A stretch of 64,000 nt of DNA from Nematostella vectensis (taxonomy: Eukaryota; Cnidaria; Anthozoa; Actiniaria; Edwardsiidae): assembly GCF_932526225.1 (NCBI RefSeq), contig NC_064039.1, forward strand, positions 2,006,001 to 2,070,000, in the 5' to 3' direction. The position numbers were made by a program, and so were the translations under genes. Positions 1 to 52,848 of this stretch are shown piece after piece (positions within the stretch are counted from its first letter, which is position 1; each line of letters opens with the position of its first letter). The notes under the pieces are model-generated. The model had not been told where the DNA came from. It searched no databases and saw only the letters and a program-made list of their open reading frames with translations.

Positions 1-163
1 ATGAAACCATCAGAAATACAGAAAAAATTTTTTTTTTCCATTTCATATTGTGTATCGGTTCGCGTGTTACGTCTCGGTCTTTTGATAAGGGGGAGTTTTC
101 TGAGGATTACTGGCTCACCAGTAACACGCCCATAGAACGGTAAGTTATAGTTTTATCTCGCAG

Positions 164-816
164 GTAAAGGTCAGGCGTACGAGGGCGGTATCCGTGTACC
201 CACCGTAGCGTCATGGCCCTCCCGCATCCCCGCCGGCATCGACATCAACGAGCCAACCTGCAGCTTCGACATCTTCCCCACCGTGCTGAACCTGGCAGGA
301 GCCCGCCTTCCCGGGGACCGCATCATCGACGGCAAAGACATGATGCCTCTGCTGACACAGAAGGAGGAGACCTCCCCTCACGAGTTCCTCTTCCACTACT
401 GCGCAAAGTCCATCCACGCCACGCGGTACCGACCACGCGAGGGAAAAACCACATGGAAAGCTTTCTTTTTCACCCCTAAATGGCGACCTCCGGGGAGTGA
501 AATGTGCTTGGGTGATGGTGTATGTAGGTGTTATGGGGAGGACGTAAACGTTCACGACCCACCACTTCTTTACGACATTACAGCGGATCCCTCAGAGAAG
601 AACCCGATCCCGTCAGGCGATGCGCGCTACAAAAAGGTCATGCCGAATATCATCGCTGCCACCAGAGTTCACGAGGGGAATGTGGACGAGGTCCCAAACC
701 AGCTGAATAAGAACTGGCACGTGTTCTTTCTCCCTACCCAGTCATGCTGTAACTACCCCTTGTGTTACTGTAAGGAGCATCAGTCGCCTCCCAAGCACTA
801 TCCAGGAGAACTGTAA
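164..816 (+). CDS. Steryl-sulfatase / arylsulfatase-like protein, 3'-terminal exon (partial)
   Basis: Last exon of a type I sulfatase; the rest lies upstream of the window. Sulfatases hydrolyse sulfate esters with a formylglycine made from an active-site Cys, and the steryl-sulfatase/ARSD-H branch sits in ER or Golgi membranes. A TTATCTCGCAG acceptor precedes the exon, whose first two bases finish a codon, and TAA is at 814-816 (216 residues). It opens with GKGQAYEGGIRVP, the Gly-rich strand-turn of the sulfatase core. Later come DIFPTVLNLAG, WKAFFFTPKW and HDPPLLYDITADPSE, in the same order as the steryl-sulfatase C-terminal subdomain, and a Cys-rich tail (CCNYPLCYCKEH). The CxPSR catalytic motif would be in earlier exons, so activity cannot be judged. 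Another arylsulfatase paralogue is equally possible. Confidence 0.88.
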
Positions 817-1991
817 ACACGGATGGTGACGGGGCAGTGGGAATTTAGGTAATGGACTGGACTCAAAAAGACGCTTGACACTTGGCGCCATATAGAAGAC
901 AAACATAATCACCTCTTATTTTAACATATAGATTAGACGGCAACGTATAGTTTAGACGGCAACATCATTTCAAATAAGAACATGGGTTAAAAGACGGTGT
1001 TAAGATTTCAAGCTCGGCGTCCAAACCTTCGTCCATACAAAGGGTTATATTTTGTTACGTCATATCCGAGAAGGCTGCCGTCTGTACTTCTGAATTAGTC
1101 TTCTGTACGTTCCAAACTTTTTAAATATTTCAGTTACACGTTCGTGTATTTCAGTGACGATTTTATAGACATAGACTTCTCCATCAGTAGTTGCAAAACA
1201 CTGTATGTTTATTTCCTTTCGTAATGATATAAATATGCGTTAAAACGTGTACGAGTATTTTTACAGGTTTCTCCTCTATATGTATGGTGCTAGAAAAAAT
1301 GTCAATCGGCTTTTTGTCGTAGACTGCACGTAGACAACCCATCTCCAAACAGTATAAGAGTATCTGTTTAAAAATATCGCTGCCACACGTGTTGCCGGTA
1401 AAAGGCGACTGACATTCTTTAAGTTACAGTATCTTAAGAATTCGCTGGGTTTCTTATTCTTTGAAATAGTGGTGTCCAAGGAATATATAGGCTCGGTCCT
1501 ACCCTCACCTCTCCCCCTCTGACGCACCTGATTTCAAGGCCCCTTTTCTTCCATACTATTACAAAATATTTTCAATAGACTTTGCAAGACTTCTGAGAAT
1601 AGATAACTTTCTACATGCTCAATGGTAAAACTATTCTCACTCTAAACTCACGCCACACGAGATAAAAGGTATAGTCGGTCGACTATAAGCATGCAGGGTA
1701 AAATACCCATGCGTCACGCAATGCTTGGTCACGCACTTCCATCAGCATATGCTGGGCAATGTTTGGTCACGTGCTGTCGTGAGCATGCTGGGTAACATGT
1801 CCAAGCGTCACGCAATATTTTGTCACGCACTGCTTCTATATTGTTTTCTCATACCAGACGGAGGAATCAGTTCGTCGGTGGACGGCCTCGAGCATGCTGG
1901 GTAATATTTTCTTGAATCACGCAATATTCGGCCATGCAGTACTTTCTACGTTTCCGGTAATCATCAAGCAGAATAACGCTTCTTTAAACGG
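817..1991. other. Intergenic region between convergent sulfatase and ALMS1-like genes
   Basis: No convincing exon is seen. It should contain the 3' UTRs of the plus-strand sulfatase gene and the minus-strand ALMS1-like gene. About 1690-1945 holds several diverged copies of a short unit built from GCATGCTGGGTAA and CGTCACGCAAT, spaced roughly 60 bp apart, so a decayed minisatellite is likely. Confidence 0.6.
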
Positions 1992-2217
1992 TCACGCACA
2001 CGCTGAAATAGAAGAGCATAATGTTACATTGTTGAAAAAGCACAGACCAATGACGGGAAGTGAACAAGTCCAGACGTCAAATGATTTGAAATCATATGCG
2101 CGGCAAGAGCTACGAACCTTATCGTACAGCTGGGCCTTCAAACGATTCGTTTTGTAGAATGCAGCACGTTTGTTTTCATCCTTCTGTGCTTTAACTTCAG
2201 GAAGATTGTTATACAAC
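1992..2217 (-). CDS. ALMS1: ALMS1-like last exon
   Basis: The acceptor TTTTACAG is followed by one base that completes the Lys codon from the previous exon, then LYNNLPEVKAQKDENKR and FYKTNRLKAQLYDK. This matches the extreme C-terminus of ALMS1. The frame continues about 40 residues to the stop. The human protein ends soon after the equivalent of QLYDK, so the last residues here are lineage-specific. Confidence 0.78.
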
Positions 2218-5200
2218 CTGTAAAAGAAATCAATGACCCATTAGGGTGGTTGTGTTACTATGCTGCTTTCTTATGAGCACGTCAAGAGTCCCGTGGGGAG
2301 AGTTATGAAAAGTCGTAAGGAAATCGTAAAAGGCACTTAGACAGCTCGTGCACATGAATAGCACTTACTTCTGGTTCAGCTCGCGCATTTCTTTCTTGGA
2401 TAATCGTCGAGGTCGAGGAACGCGGTTGTTTTCTACGAACAAACAACAGACTTTGGTCGTCAGTCTCGTTTAACATGAAAATATACCTCACAACGAACGT
2501 TTTGACCGACAAGAACCGGTAAAATGTGTGTGTGTAAGTCTACACTATATTACATTGGATAGACAGTGCTGAATAACGTGTGCGCAAACACAATCGTAGT
2601 GTCGAATCGTTCGAGTCAAGGAACGAAAGGCTGACTTTAGTGGCTGTGTTGACTAAGTGTACAGCATTAAAACCATACTGTACAAAAGATGACAGATTTG
2701 TTTGATAATGAGGGACTCGTAAAGGAAATTATAGCCTTAGCTTTGCGCTAGTTTTCTTAGCATTCGCAAACATGTGACAGGTAAAAAGCCAACATTTCAA
2801 AACCAAAAGGCTGCTTTAACCACGCTGTACTGGAACTGGCCATTGGATACATACCTGGAAGGTGAGTCTTGCGTGGGGCCTGGTTCGGCTTCCTGGCTTG
2901 CTCACCCGACCCTTTCACAGGGATCTCCATTTTAGTCACCCTCTGTTCCCCGTCCTGCGTCACCTCGCCTCGCTCCCGCACCACCCTGTTGCGACCGATC
3001 CTATTAAGCCGCGCACGGGACCGGCTAACAAAGTCTGGCTTGGCAAAGTTGAATGCTTCCTGGAGGGAAAGCCTCTGCATGGAAGTAGACACAGCAGCCG
3101 CGGGGGGACTGAATGTCTTGGTCGTCTGGTCATCGCGTCGAAGGTTAGCGGGCTGGATCATGCTCTCGCTGTCACTAGGCCTGCTATAGTGCTTGTTGCT
3201 TACAGGGTAAAACCAAGCAGGTCCCGAGTCGTTGGGTTCTTTGTTATGACTAGTCCTGATCTTCGCAGCTGGCGAATTCTGGCTTGCGATAATTCGTTCC
3301 TTATGACCTTGGCGGCGCTGATGCTTACCGGGACTATAGCTATGCTCCGAGGACAGTGAATTTTCTTTCTCACTCGAGGATAAGTTCTCCTGATAGGCTC
3401 TGTACACAGGCGAATTGTGACCGGCGATCAAGCGGTCTTTGCGATGTTGCTTGTGCTTACTTTTTGTGGTTCTGTCTGGCGAGTCTTGTCTCGTGGGATA
3501 GCCATCTGTGTTACTCGAGTGTATTCTATTGACACTAGGCGACTCCAAGTCGCTGTCTAAATGCGTCTGCACTCCAACATCAACAGCACGTCCGCTCTTT
3601 GAAGGTTTTCTTTCTTTTAAAGCTCTATGCTTTGGCGTTGGCACATTAACAGCGACGTCCCGTGTATGCGAGGTCTGCGTAGCTCTAGAGCCTCTAACCT
3701 GCTCGTCTTTAACCTGTGTCTTGGAACAAATGCACTTCGATAGAATTTCTTTTGTTTCAGCTGTCGTTTTAACACGATGAGAAGGTTCTAGGACAGGAGT
3801 GCGTGACACTTTACGACTTCCTCTGTTTGGGCGTGACATCACCACAGGCGCGGCGTCATGTTCGCTGGTGTAAAATGTTTCCGAGGTCGAGGTGTCACTT
3901 TCGGTTGAGGTAGAGGTGGTAGTGGTGTCTGTCCTCCGCAGACGAGGAAAGGTAGGAACATTCGCGATATTTACAGTCTCCAAAAGCTTGCGCAACCTGA
4001 TCTGTTGCGAAAAAGAAGGGTTACGCATAAACTCAATGAACCCTTCATTGAGCTGAGTCAAATCGGATGAAGCATCGCTAGAGTAGTACGACGTGGAAGG
4101 GGCTTCTGACTTAGCCCGGTTGCCTCGCTCTGGATCGGAGACCGAGCTAGACCCAGTGGTCTCTAACAACGGCTTAGCCAGTAATGTTGACAGCCTGTCT
4201 AGATGGGAAGAGACACTGCCCTTTTTCGTGTAGCTCGGACTGGATCTTAAACTCTCCTGGAACCGTTCCCACATATCATTTAATTCTTTGCTTTTCCTCG
4301 TAGTGTACTCCGTGCCATGACTACCATTGGATGACCTATCGCGCCTTAAAAGCTCCCGATCGCCTGCTTGCACAGACCTTCTACCAACCACATAATCGTC
4401 AAGCATTGACTTGGTGTCTTGATGGCTTCGGTTCCGCGCACTTCCATGCTTGTTTATGGAGGAATTCACGCTAGAATTCTTCCTCGAATCTGGACGGTAA
4501 AGAGATTTCTCCTTAGAGCTCCGTGAGCCAGTTGCTGAGCGTCGCTTGCTGAGCTGCGGATCGCTTTCATCATCTTTGGACGTTGTCGTGGTGTCTGAGC
4601 CTCCCTCATCCCGCAAATCGAATGGAGTAGAATCTGCAGACACATACACCTCACCCTCTGTTGTCCTGGACACCCTGTCCAAGCGAGGAGACAAACCCAT
4701 GGCCCGACGACGCCTGTTGGTACTTCCTGGCCCTGAGGAGTGCCGCACATCGTATAATCCATGAGTCGCCTCCTGGCCAACGAGACCGCTAGTGCCTGTA
4801 GGCATGGGGTCTTGATGATGCAGGTGAGGTTTGTATAGACTTGAGGAAGAGGACTCAGGAGTAGGCGTATACATAGTATTACTACTATAGCGGTCAGTAT
4901 CTTTTCCTCTGGATTCCAGATAACTGGGAATCTTGTTCTCATCCTGGTATTGTCTTAAGACCTGGTCACTTTTTCTGAGCGTACCGACCTCGCTTTCAGT
5001 AAGTGGACTAATAGAGCCCGCCCCAAGGGACATATGGAACTGTCTGGTCGCTTTATCTAAGTCTGGTCGATGAACACTTCCAGTGATTGACGAGATGTCT
5101 CCATTCAGTCCAGTTTGTATCTTCGTACTGTCGACGCTGCTTGTGAATGGGCGATCTTTTACAGGAGGTGTTTTACTTTTACTGTCACTCTTGAGTTGTC

Positions 5201-8200
5201 TGAAGTACTTTAGATCTCCCTCTAGAGCCGCCTCATAGCTGAGAAGGTCATCCGTGTCTTCTGCTTCATCGTGGGAAGACACTATCGTGTTGGAGGAAAA
5301 GCTTTCCCTCCCTCTACTAGAGGAGTTTTGTGCTGAAACGGTAGTTGGGACATAACTGGTCAGAGGGGTCTCAAACGAAGAGAGACTGCTGGATCTTGCA
5401 GGCATCTCATTTCTGCCTGCACTTGACGCTTCAGAGGAGTTATACACTGACCCAAAAGCATTCTGCTGTCTATTCAAATGAATGCCAGTAGATGTATCAC
5501 TCCTTCTGGACGACACAAAGCCAGTATCCGGTGTACTAGTTTGTAGAACAGAATGCCGTGATGCTATTTCCATGCCTTCAGGGACTATTGTATTGGGTTC
5601 TGGGACAACAGGGACACTTGGTCGGAGGCAATAAGCATGGGTGGAGCTTTCGTCAAGACTTGTACTTGCATTTTTCTCCAACGCAATCATGCCACTTTCT
5701 CCTATATCAGACCGACGCTCATGGCTGTCCTCACTCCATGTATGCTTGACGCCCGGTGCTCTGAGAATTAAACTACTGTTACTATAAGTAGAGGCATCCG
5801 TCAGTTCAGGGGAGCATGGTATTGAACTTGCTCCACCAGTAGAGCCATGTGGGACATACTCGGGAAGACTTTTGTGGCTACTAACAATCCATGCTTGCTT
5901 GACACTAGGTACACTTGAAGCTAGAGAATCAGAAGATACGTCTTTTGGCTTAGTTGTGTACGGTTCAAAGCTCGCTGCACTTGTAAAGCTTTGCTGGGCA
6001 TACAAGCTGTTTCCCTGATAAAAGTCCTTTTCTGACTGTTCCGCACTTGAAGTGCTCTCAAGGCCACGCTGTTTGAGCTTGTTAAGATAATCCTGTGTAG
6101 CTCTGAACTGTGGTCCCAACAGCTTGGATACAGGGCTCTCGACGTCATCTTCGCTGTCCATCAAACCAGCATGTAATTTATTCACGATTGTGGTTCTTGC
6201 TGGCTGCCTCGTCATATGCGTAGCTGCAGAGGAAACATAAGAGTTCGCCACAGGGAAGGTAGTTGCTGCCACTTGCGAATAATTGCTTTTAACAAATGTA
6301 GATGTCACAGTAGGGGTAGTGATTCCAGTTGTTTCTCTCAGGCCTGTTGGGTCCATTAGAACCTCTGTGACCGGGGATGGACTCTTTAGGCTGGTGTGTG
6401 AAGTTGAGAAACCATCAATAGAAACTTTCTTGTCACTTGATGGACGTTCTGTCGGGCTGCCATTGAGCGAGGCAGACTGGGAGGTAGATGATTCAGATGG
6501 GCTACCCAGGTACCGATTAGTTATCTCCTGCACTCGCGCCATGACTTCCCTGTCAACAGGGCTTGAGTTTTTAGATCCTACCAAGAGATTTGAAAGACTA
6601 TCTGAGTTGCGGCTAGAAGTTCTGCTTCCTGACTGTTCTTGAGGACTTTCAAGCTCCTGTTCAATAAGAATGTTCTCTGATGCACCTTGTACTGTTTCGT
6701 ACTCATCACTTTGCTGCTGTTCCCTGTTAGAAGACACCATGTTGTCTTGCTGGTGGTTGGATGGATGTGTTGGTTCGATGCCATTTTCTGTGTCTTGCCA
6801 GATACTAGTAGGGTAGCTTTGCATTCTAGACCCAAGTCCCCAAGCTTGAGTAGGTGGTGAAGGAGCGATTCCTGATCCTGCATGGAGGACTTCTGAGAAA
6901 TGGCTGTCAAAAAGGGCATGAGAAGAACTCTCCTTGACATCGCTCCCCCCTGCCAAAGGGCTGATCACATAATTGGATGCTTGGCTATAGATACTACCCT
7001 GTGCATAGGGGAATGACACCCCTGTGAGAAGGTTTGAGTCCAAGGTTTGCATGCCACCTAGTAGGTCGTTTACTGAAACACCCAATCCACTACTGTCTCC
7101 AGGAGGGGCAGCACCACTGGATGGAACAAACAATTGATAAGGAGGAGTGTAAGCTTGAGTTGACGATACCCCTGGGAAGTGTGATGAAGGTGATGGAACA
7201 GCAGGTAAAATCACCGATTGTGTCCCATCCATGGCTTGACCTGCTAGAGAATAAGTACTAACAGACTGATCAGGTGTTTGCCCAGGAAATCCAGAGAGAT
7301 CAGTCACACTTGTAGTACTTAAATAGGCAGGGAGAGGTTGAACAGGAACTCCCTGGCTACCTCCTGGTAACGTGACAGCAACAGGAACTGCACAAGAGTC
7401 TGGCCCGTCCCTTCCATCTGGTTGTAGACGCTCTCTAGCAGAGAGTGGAGACTTGGACATAGATGCTTGTGTGTTTGGTTCAGGTCTCTGCATGGAAACC
7501 TTGGTTCCATTATCTGATGAGGCTGTGTAAGCTGCTTGGAGGTTAATTGGCATTCCTTTTGAGTATGGTGGTGAATCACTAGCCCCATAGTTTCCTATGG
7601 TGGCGGGTCTGTTAGGTAGCGAGACAAATCCCAAAGCATCACTCTCCAGACTAAGATCTGAGGAGCTATTGGGATTTAGTGACTTGCTACTGTAACCTGT
7701 TGTCTGTGGCTCCAGATCTTGTAATCCTGGAGAAACAGGAACAACTACATATATAGAATACATATAATTCATGATATAGGTGCATTTGTTCTGCCTGGCC
7801 TTGAGTGCTCAATAGTGACTAAAAGTCAAAAGAGCATAATTATACTTAACAATAAGACTACAAATTCGAGTTTTCTATGAGTCAATGGATGACGAGTTGA
7901 CTATTTGACTCATAGACAACAAGAACAAGTAGTCTAATTGTTTTAGTATTAATCTACTCACATACTACCTTCTAATAACTGACAATTTTAATAATGATTT
8001 GTATTGTTTTTGTGAAAAACAACGTTTTTTTTGCAACTCGCTATCTATCGTTCAATAGATAGTGAGTACGGGAGCCAATCAAATTACAGGATTTGTGATG
8101 CGCCAGGAACCATATATATTATTGTATAATACATGATATAGAGAAAGATCTAAAAAACACACAACATATACATATATGTTTTATACACACACACATAAAT

Positions 8201-10562
8201 TCTTTGTTAGGCAACAGTCAATTGACAGCCTGGGGAATTATTGCTGAAACGGAAGTTGTGTCTGATGGCTTCTCTGGCTTTTTACTGCCGTTTTCAAATA
8301 TGATCTTTAAAAAATACTTTCAAATCTAAATCTCTATAGTATTGAGTAAAAAAATTAAGTTTACTTGCTATCGAAGTGCTGAAAATAACAGAGACGACCC
8401 GTAAGTTGGGTGTACCATGCACCTACTTTTCCCCCTGAAGTTAAGTTAACTGAACATGTCCGCTCAACGAAACTTAAGTGAAGTTATTCTGTACAATAAG
8501 AGTATGGCTTTCGATAGTGGGATGCTATTGGAAAACACTGGGGCCATGTATCAGGGGTTTTGTCACAGGCTCCGGCAGTCAGGGAAAGTAACAAGCATTT
8601 AAAACCAGATGAATGTTAATTTTCTCGCTATGTCCAAAGGGTCAGGTTGCCATGGTTTCATTTGACTGGTGCATTATAAAAAGCAATAACAGGGTTTAAA
8701 TGCTTATCTGTTTTGTTAATGTCTAGTCAGGAGAAAGGTTATACTTTTAAAGTGTCTGGCAAAGTCTGTTTGAATAATGCATATTCGATAGCATTAGTCC
8801 CAAAACAGTAACTGGTGCCAAAAAGGGTGCATACAAGTATTTGTTATAATTACCAAATCTCCTTAATGATGCACCATTCACACTTCTAAGCAATCCATTG
8901 CTTTGCCTGTCAGACACATCACCCAGGCTACTTTCACTTTGGCTGCCTGTGGGAGTTCTCTTACGTGGCTCTGTGAATTGATCACTGTATTTCCTGATCT
9001 TTGGTGATTTACTGAGGGTGTCTGGTGAGGAGTTTCCACTCCAATGGAGTGCCTTCACACTGGCTTTGAGCTGTTCCAGCACATGCCATTGCTCTTGGTA
9101 TGGGTCATCACCCTGCATGGACCCACATATATATTTATTTAAAGTGGTTAATCAATACAGTTTTTCAAAACATGTTTGTTATTCCAATGAAAAGTGCACA
9201 GATAGGCACAGAGACTTCAGTTCACCCACAAGCTTTTTCTAAGGTGGATGCAAACGAAAATAAATGAAAATGCCATCAGTGATTTTTATTCTTTCTTACA
9301 CATTGTTATTAGTAAAGATCTAGCATAAGATGACTCTATTAATAATTTAACAGCTCAGAAAAAAGTTATTTTATTCAATGATAATAGCATATTTTTTGGA
9401 TAATTCTACCCTAGAATAGGAAATGTCACATTATGTTAATTATACATAATTATTTCAAAAGTTTGGAATTCTACAAACATGTTTAACAAATATATGTACA
9501 AATCCAGTCAGGGTGTTTGAGGCACGCTGCACACTTCTAGGTTTCGAATCTCTCAGGCTCATAAAACTAATAAAAGGGATTTATTATATTGTATGCATAC
9601 CATTCATCAGATAACAAAAAACTTTATACTCAACCCCCCAACAGTACAAGTTCAAATATCAAAAGAACAATTACATGCCTTGTCTTTGGTGTCTAATGTA
9701 TGAGAACCATTCTTGTCATCATTCAAATCAGCAACATTCAGCATGGAATCACTCTCCACGTCAGATGAGTGCCCGCTGGAGGGTGTACCCGCCAAAAGAA
9801 ACCATTCATGACCAGATTCCTAGATTTAAACAATTCACCAGTAAACTTGGACTTACGAAAAAAGTACATATATTGGAACAGAGGAGAACAAACAAACAAC
9901 GTAACATAATCAGACAGTATGCTTTTGAGGTAGCAACCATGTTAACTGCATCAGTCAACAGATTGCAGCATTTGAAGGCTTCTCCAACAACAAAAATATA
10001 ATTCTTCAATAAAGATATGTGGGAAGATAATAATGATGCTTACAGCTAGGATAATGAATTATGTAAGGGGCACAAGATGGTTGAGGAAGAAAAAGAACCG
10101 AAGAAAAAAAATCCTTGAAGTAAAGAAAAAAACATGACAGAATTGGGAATCAAACGGATGACCAAGGCACTACAGAGAAATGCTCTGTTGACTGCATCCT
10201 TAACCCCAGCTTTCTATAACTCACCGGGTTATTTCCTGCCCCTTGCATCACAGGCTCACTAGAGCTATGTCCTGAGGCATCTACTGGAAGTGTTGCCATT
10301 CTTTCAGCAACTTCTGTGCTGCCTGCTAGCTCGGGCGCAGCAACACTAGACTTCAGCTGCTCTAAAATATGCCACTGGGTGTTATATTCCTGAAGGGTCA
10401 CAAGAAAAGGAAACAGTCAATCTTGTTTACATAGCCTTAAAATTGTGTGAGCATAGCCAACCACAAATAATGTCTCTATTTCAACAAATTGGTAAAACAT
10501 TGATGATGACTGACCTGTTCGGTAGAGTTGTTAGTGTCAGATGGAGGTTGATCTGGGTTCAT
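1992..10562 (-). CDS. ALMS1: ALMS1-like centrosome/basal-body protein (spliced gene)
   Basis: Alstrom-syndrome-type protein; in vertebrates ALMS1 sits at centrosomes and ciliary basal bodies. Reconstructed minus-strand exons in transcription order: 10562-10515 (ATG), 10389-10225, 9819-9679 (tentative), 9112-8854, 7726-2855, 2432-2369, 2217-1992 (stop). Phases agree and give about 1,924 residues, much shorter than human ALMS1 (about 4,170), which carries a large tandem repeat region not seen here. The N-terminus has two related segments, EYNTQWHILEQLKSS and DPYQEQWHVLEQLKAS. The middle is Ser/Thr-rich and probably disordered. The C-terminus has PAWFYPVSN, then the ALMS motif core LSLQEAFNFAKPDFVSRSRA, then a charged tail, LSKKEMRELNQ and LYNNLPEVKAQKDENKR, matching the end of ALMS1. 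CEP295 and C10orf90 share the ALMS motif, but the tail favours ALMS1. Divergent to SMC3. Confidence 0.82.
2369..2432 (-). CDS. ALMS1: ALMS1-like penultimate exon (64 nt)
   Basis: The minus-strand acceptor reads GTTCGTAG and the donor GTAAGT. The 64 nt enter with two bases completing a Glu codon left by the giant exon and end with two bases of a Lys codon, so phases 1 and 2 both fit the neighbours. It encodes NNRVPRPRRLSKKEMRELNQ, comparable to the SEKEMHMRSKRIYDNLPEV stretch at the human ALMS1 C-terminus. Confidence 0.8.
2855..7726 (-). CDS. ALMS1: Giant internal exon of the ALMS1-like gene (4,872 nt)
   Basis: One open exon of about 1,624 codons. It starts after a TTTCTCCAG acceptor, entering at codon position 2, and ends at a GTATGT donor just after the codons for THLP. 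The open frame runs about 15 codons past the acceptor to an ATG at 7772, but those codons are intronic. The translation is Ser/Thr/Pro-rich, with poly-Ser stretches, RxxS-type basic patches and low-complexity acidic runs (EDTDDLLSYE). A helical segment, SKELNDMWERFQESLRSSPS, is probably conserved, and the ALMS motif is near the end. Human ALMS1 also has unusually large exons. Confidence 0.85.
7727..8853. other. ALMS1-like intron with a short dispersed repeat
   Basis: About 7865-8110 resembles the end of the long-TIR element in SMC3 intron 16. Both have a run like TATTTGACTCATA, then CAAGAACAAGTAGTCT, then an ACTCACATACTACCTTC block. CAATCAAATT plus a GATTTGTGAT-like stretch recalls the opposite end of that element. 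It is probably a short non-autonomous relative. Nothing else is recognised. Confidence 0.5.
8854..9112 (-). CDS. ALMS1: ALMS1-like exon with second WHxLEQLKxS motif
   Basis: The acceptor is CCATGCAG and the donor GTAATT; 259 nt, starting in phase 0 and ending in phase 1, which matches the giant exon. It encodes DPYQEQWHVLEQLKAS, then a Ser-rich stretch and SDRQSNGLLRSVNGASLRRF. The first block is a paralogue of EYNTQWHILEQLKSS in the exon at 10225-10389, so the N-terminus holds an internal duplication. Confidence 0.75.
9679..9819 (-). CDS. Tentative ALMS1-like exon, possible GC donor
   Basis: The minus strand is open after an AATCTAG acceptor and encodes ESGHEWFLLAGTPSSGHSSD followed by VESDSMLNVADLND, which looks coding. 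The obvious donor (GTAATT, giving a start at 9675) leaves the wrong phase for the next exon and brings a stop. Ending at AAG|GCATGT gives 141 nt, phase 0 to phase 0. It may be an exon with a GC donor or an alternative/false exon. Confidence 0.4.
10225..10389 (-). CDS. ALMS1: ALMS1-like exon with first WHxLEQLKxS motif
   Basis: The acceptor is GACCCTTCAG and the donor GTGAGT; 165 nt, phase 0 at both ends (55 residues). It begins EYNTQWHILEQLKSS and ends with GAGNNP. It follows the short first coding exon in frame. Confidence 0.7.
10515..10562 (-). CDS. ALMS1: ALMS1-like first coding exon
   Basis: The ATG (plus-strand CAT at 10560-10562) opens 16 codons, MNPDQPPSDTNNSTEQ, ending at a GTCAGT donor, and reads in frame into the exon at 10225-10389. 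The start is chosen as the first ATG of this open stretch. An in-frame upstream extension is short and looks like 5' UTR. Confidence 0.6.
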
Positions 10563-11997
10563 CTTAGCAAGATCAATTCCCTTTAATAGCATATAAAAAA
10601 GTTGGGGTTCTTATTGAAGTACATGAAGGTACCAGTAAATAGTGTCAACATATTGAAAAAGTATAACTGAGTCAATTAACTTGACCTATGAGATTTTGTG
10701 AGAAAACTATTTTTTTACCAAAAATACTGACCCCTACACTTCTCAAGCACTGTGCCTTGAATTTTATACAGTATACTAGATGTACTATCAAAAGTAAACA
10801 TATTCTTTTTAAAAAGGTTTGAGGGCTACTGGTAACAGAGACGTATTTGGCAGATCATCTTATAATTAGACTTTGTGATGATCATTACGAAGAGTATACA
10901 GATTAATATCTGCTTTTCATGTTTTACCTGTTTTCTTTGAAGAAAAAACAAAATTTACCTAGTTAGATAAAGATTCTTTTCTTATTCATAAATTATAGTC
11001 CAGCTTACACCGCTTTTGGAGCAGTGAATACAAAGCCAGATCTTTGCGTTTTAAAACCAGGAATCGCTGTCGTTACTAATTATCTTAACAGCTGTTATAG
11101 ACCAGTTTTTTTTCTGCTGGCATAAATGAGCGTAAATCTTTCCAACAACCTCGCCATGGCTGGTGACCGTTTTCGTAGGGAACTCGTTTCGAGTTTTTTG
11201 ACAGAAAGCTTACACTACATATCCATTTTCAAGTTCTACATAAAAAAAATGGTGATTTCAAGTAGATAATTTAAAATTCTGGGTATCCAAATAACGGATG
11301 TTATCATATGAGGTAGTATTGATGTCGAAAGACCGTAATGAATAATAAACAAGCTCGTAAACAGTGAATGGCGGGCCATCATGATCGCTGTTGAAATGGA
11401 AGCGTGCACACTCTAGGAACACTTACCTGCGCTTTAAGTCGCTGAAAGGAGCCACGAGAAACTTAGTTTATATGTGAATTAGCGCTGGCTGTAATCATCT
11501 CCCTCATTGCGTGTTTTTTTCTAGTATAGTTTGACGTGTATTTTTAATTTGTATAACGTAGCGCAAGTCACTAGAAATTGTAAGGCCAACCGTCGCCTGT
11601 TATGATGGCTTAGAGGTCTGGGGGACAGCTAAACCACAGCCTAACCAAATCTAGATATTTATTTATTTATTTTTTGTACTAAAAGTCTGAGAAACAGAAT
11701 TCTTTGCCGAATTTGGCTTAACAATCTTGTTGTTGAAATTTTATTTCAGTGTTGAAGTAGAAGTCCCGTCAAGTCAAGGAAGACTAAAACTGTATTACAT
11801 TTCATCTTCTTGTGGTCTGCCTGTGGTTTATAGCCAAGGAGCCAATCAGGACGGAAGAGCTTGTCTCCCGCCAAAAACACCACAAACTCGCCGCCATGAT
11901 TTGAGAGGAGCCACAGCATTCAACCAAAAATACGACCCCTTTACCACGTAAAACCCCAATATTCCCCTCATAACATCACAGAAACTTAGAGCACATC
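10563..11997. promoter_or_regulatory. Bidirectional promoter region between ALMS1-like and SMC3
   Basis: The two genes are divergent, with 1,435 bp between their start codons. On the minus strand a strong donor (GCGCAG|GTAAGT, exon edge at 11427) suggests a non-coding first exon of the ALMS1-like gene around 11427-11550. YY1-like GCCGCCATG is at about 11889-11897, a motif common in animal bidirectional promoters, and CGCCATGGC occurs near 11152. Transcription starts cannot be placed from sequence alone. Confidence 0.5.

Positions 11998-52848
<40,851 letters not shown>

Noticed and set aside
1276-2512. Short minus- and plus-strand frames before the ALMS1-like 3' end
   Set aside because: Apart from the two spliced ALMS1-like exons these have no recognisable domains or splice support.
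2862-6642. Plus-strand and alternate-frame open frames opposite the giant ALMS1-like exon
   Set aside because: Shadow frames of a long Ser-rich coding exon on the minus strand.
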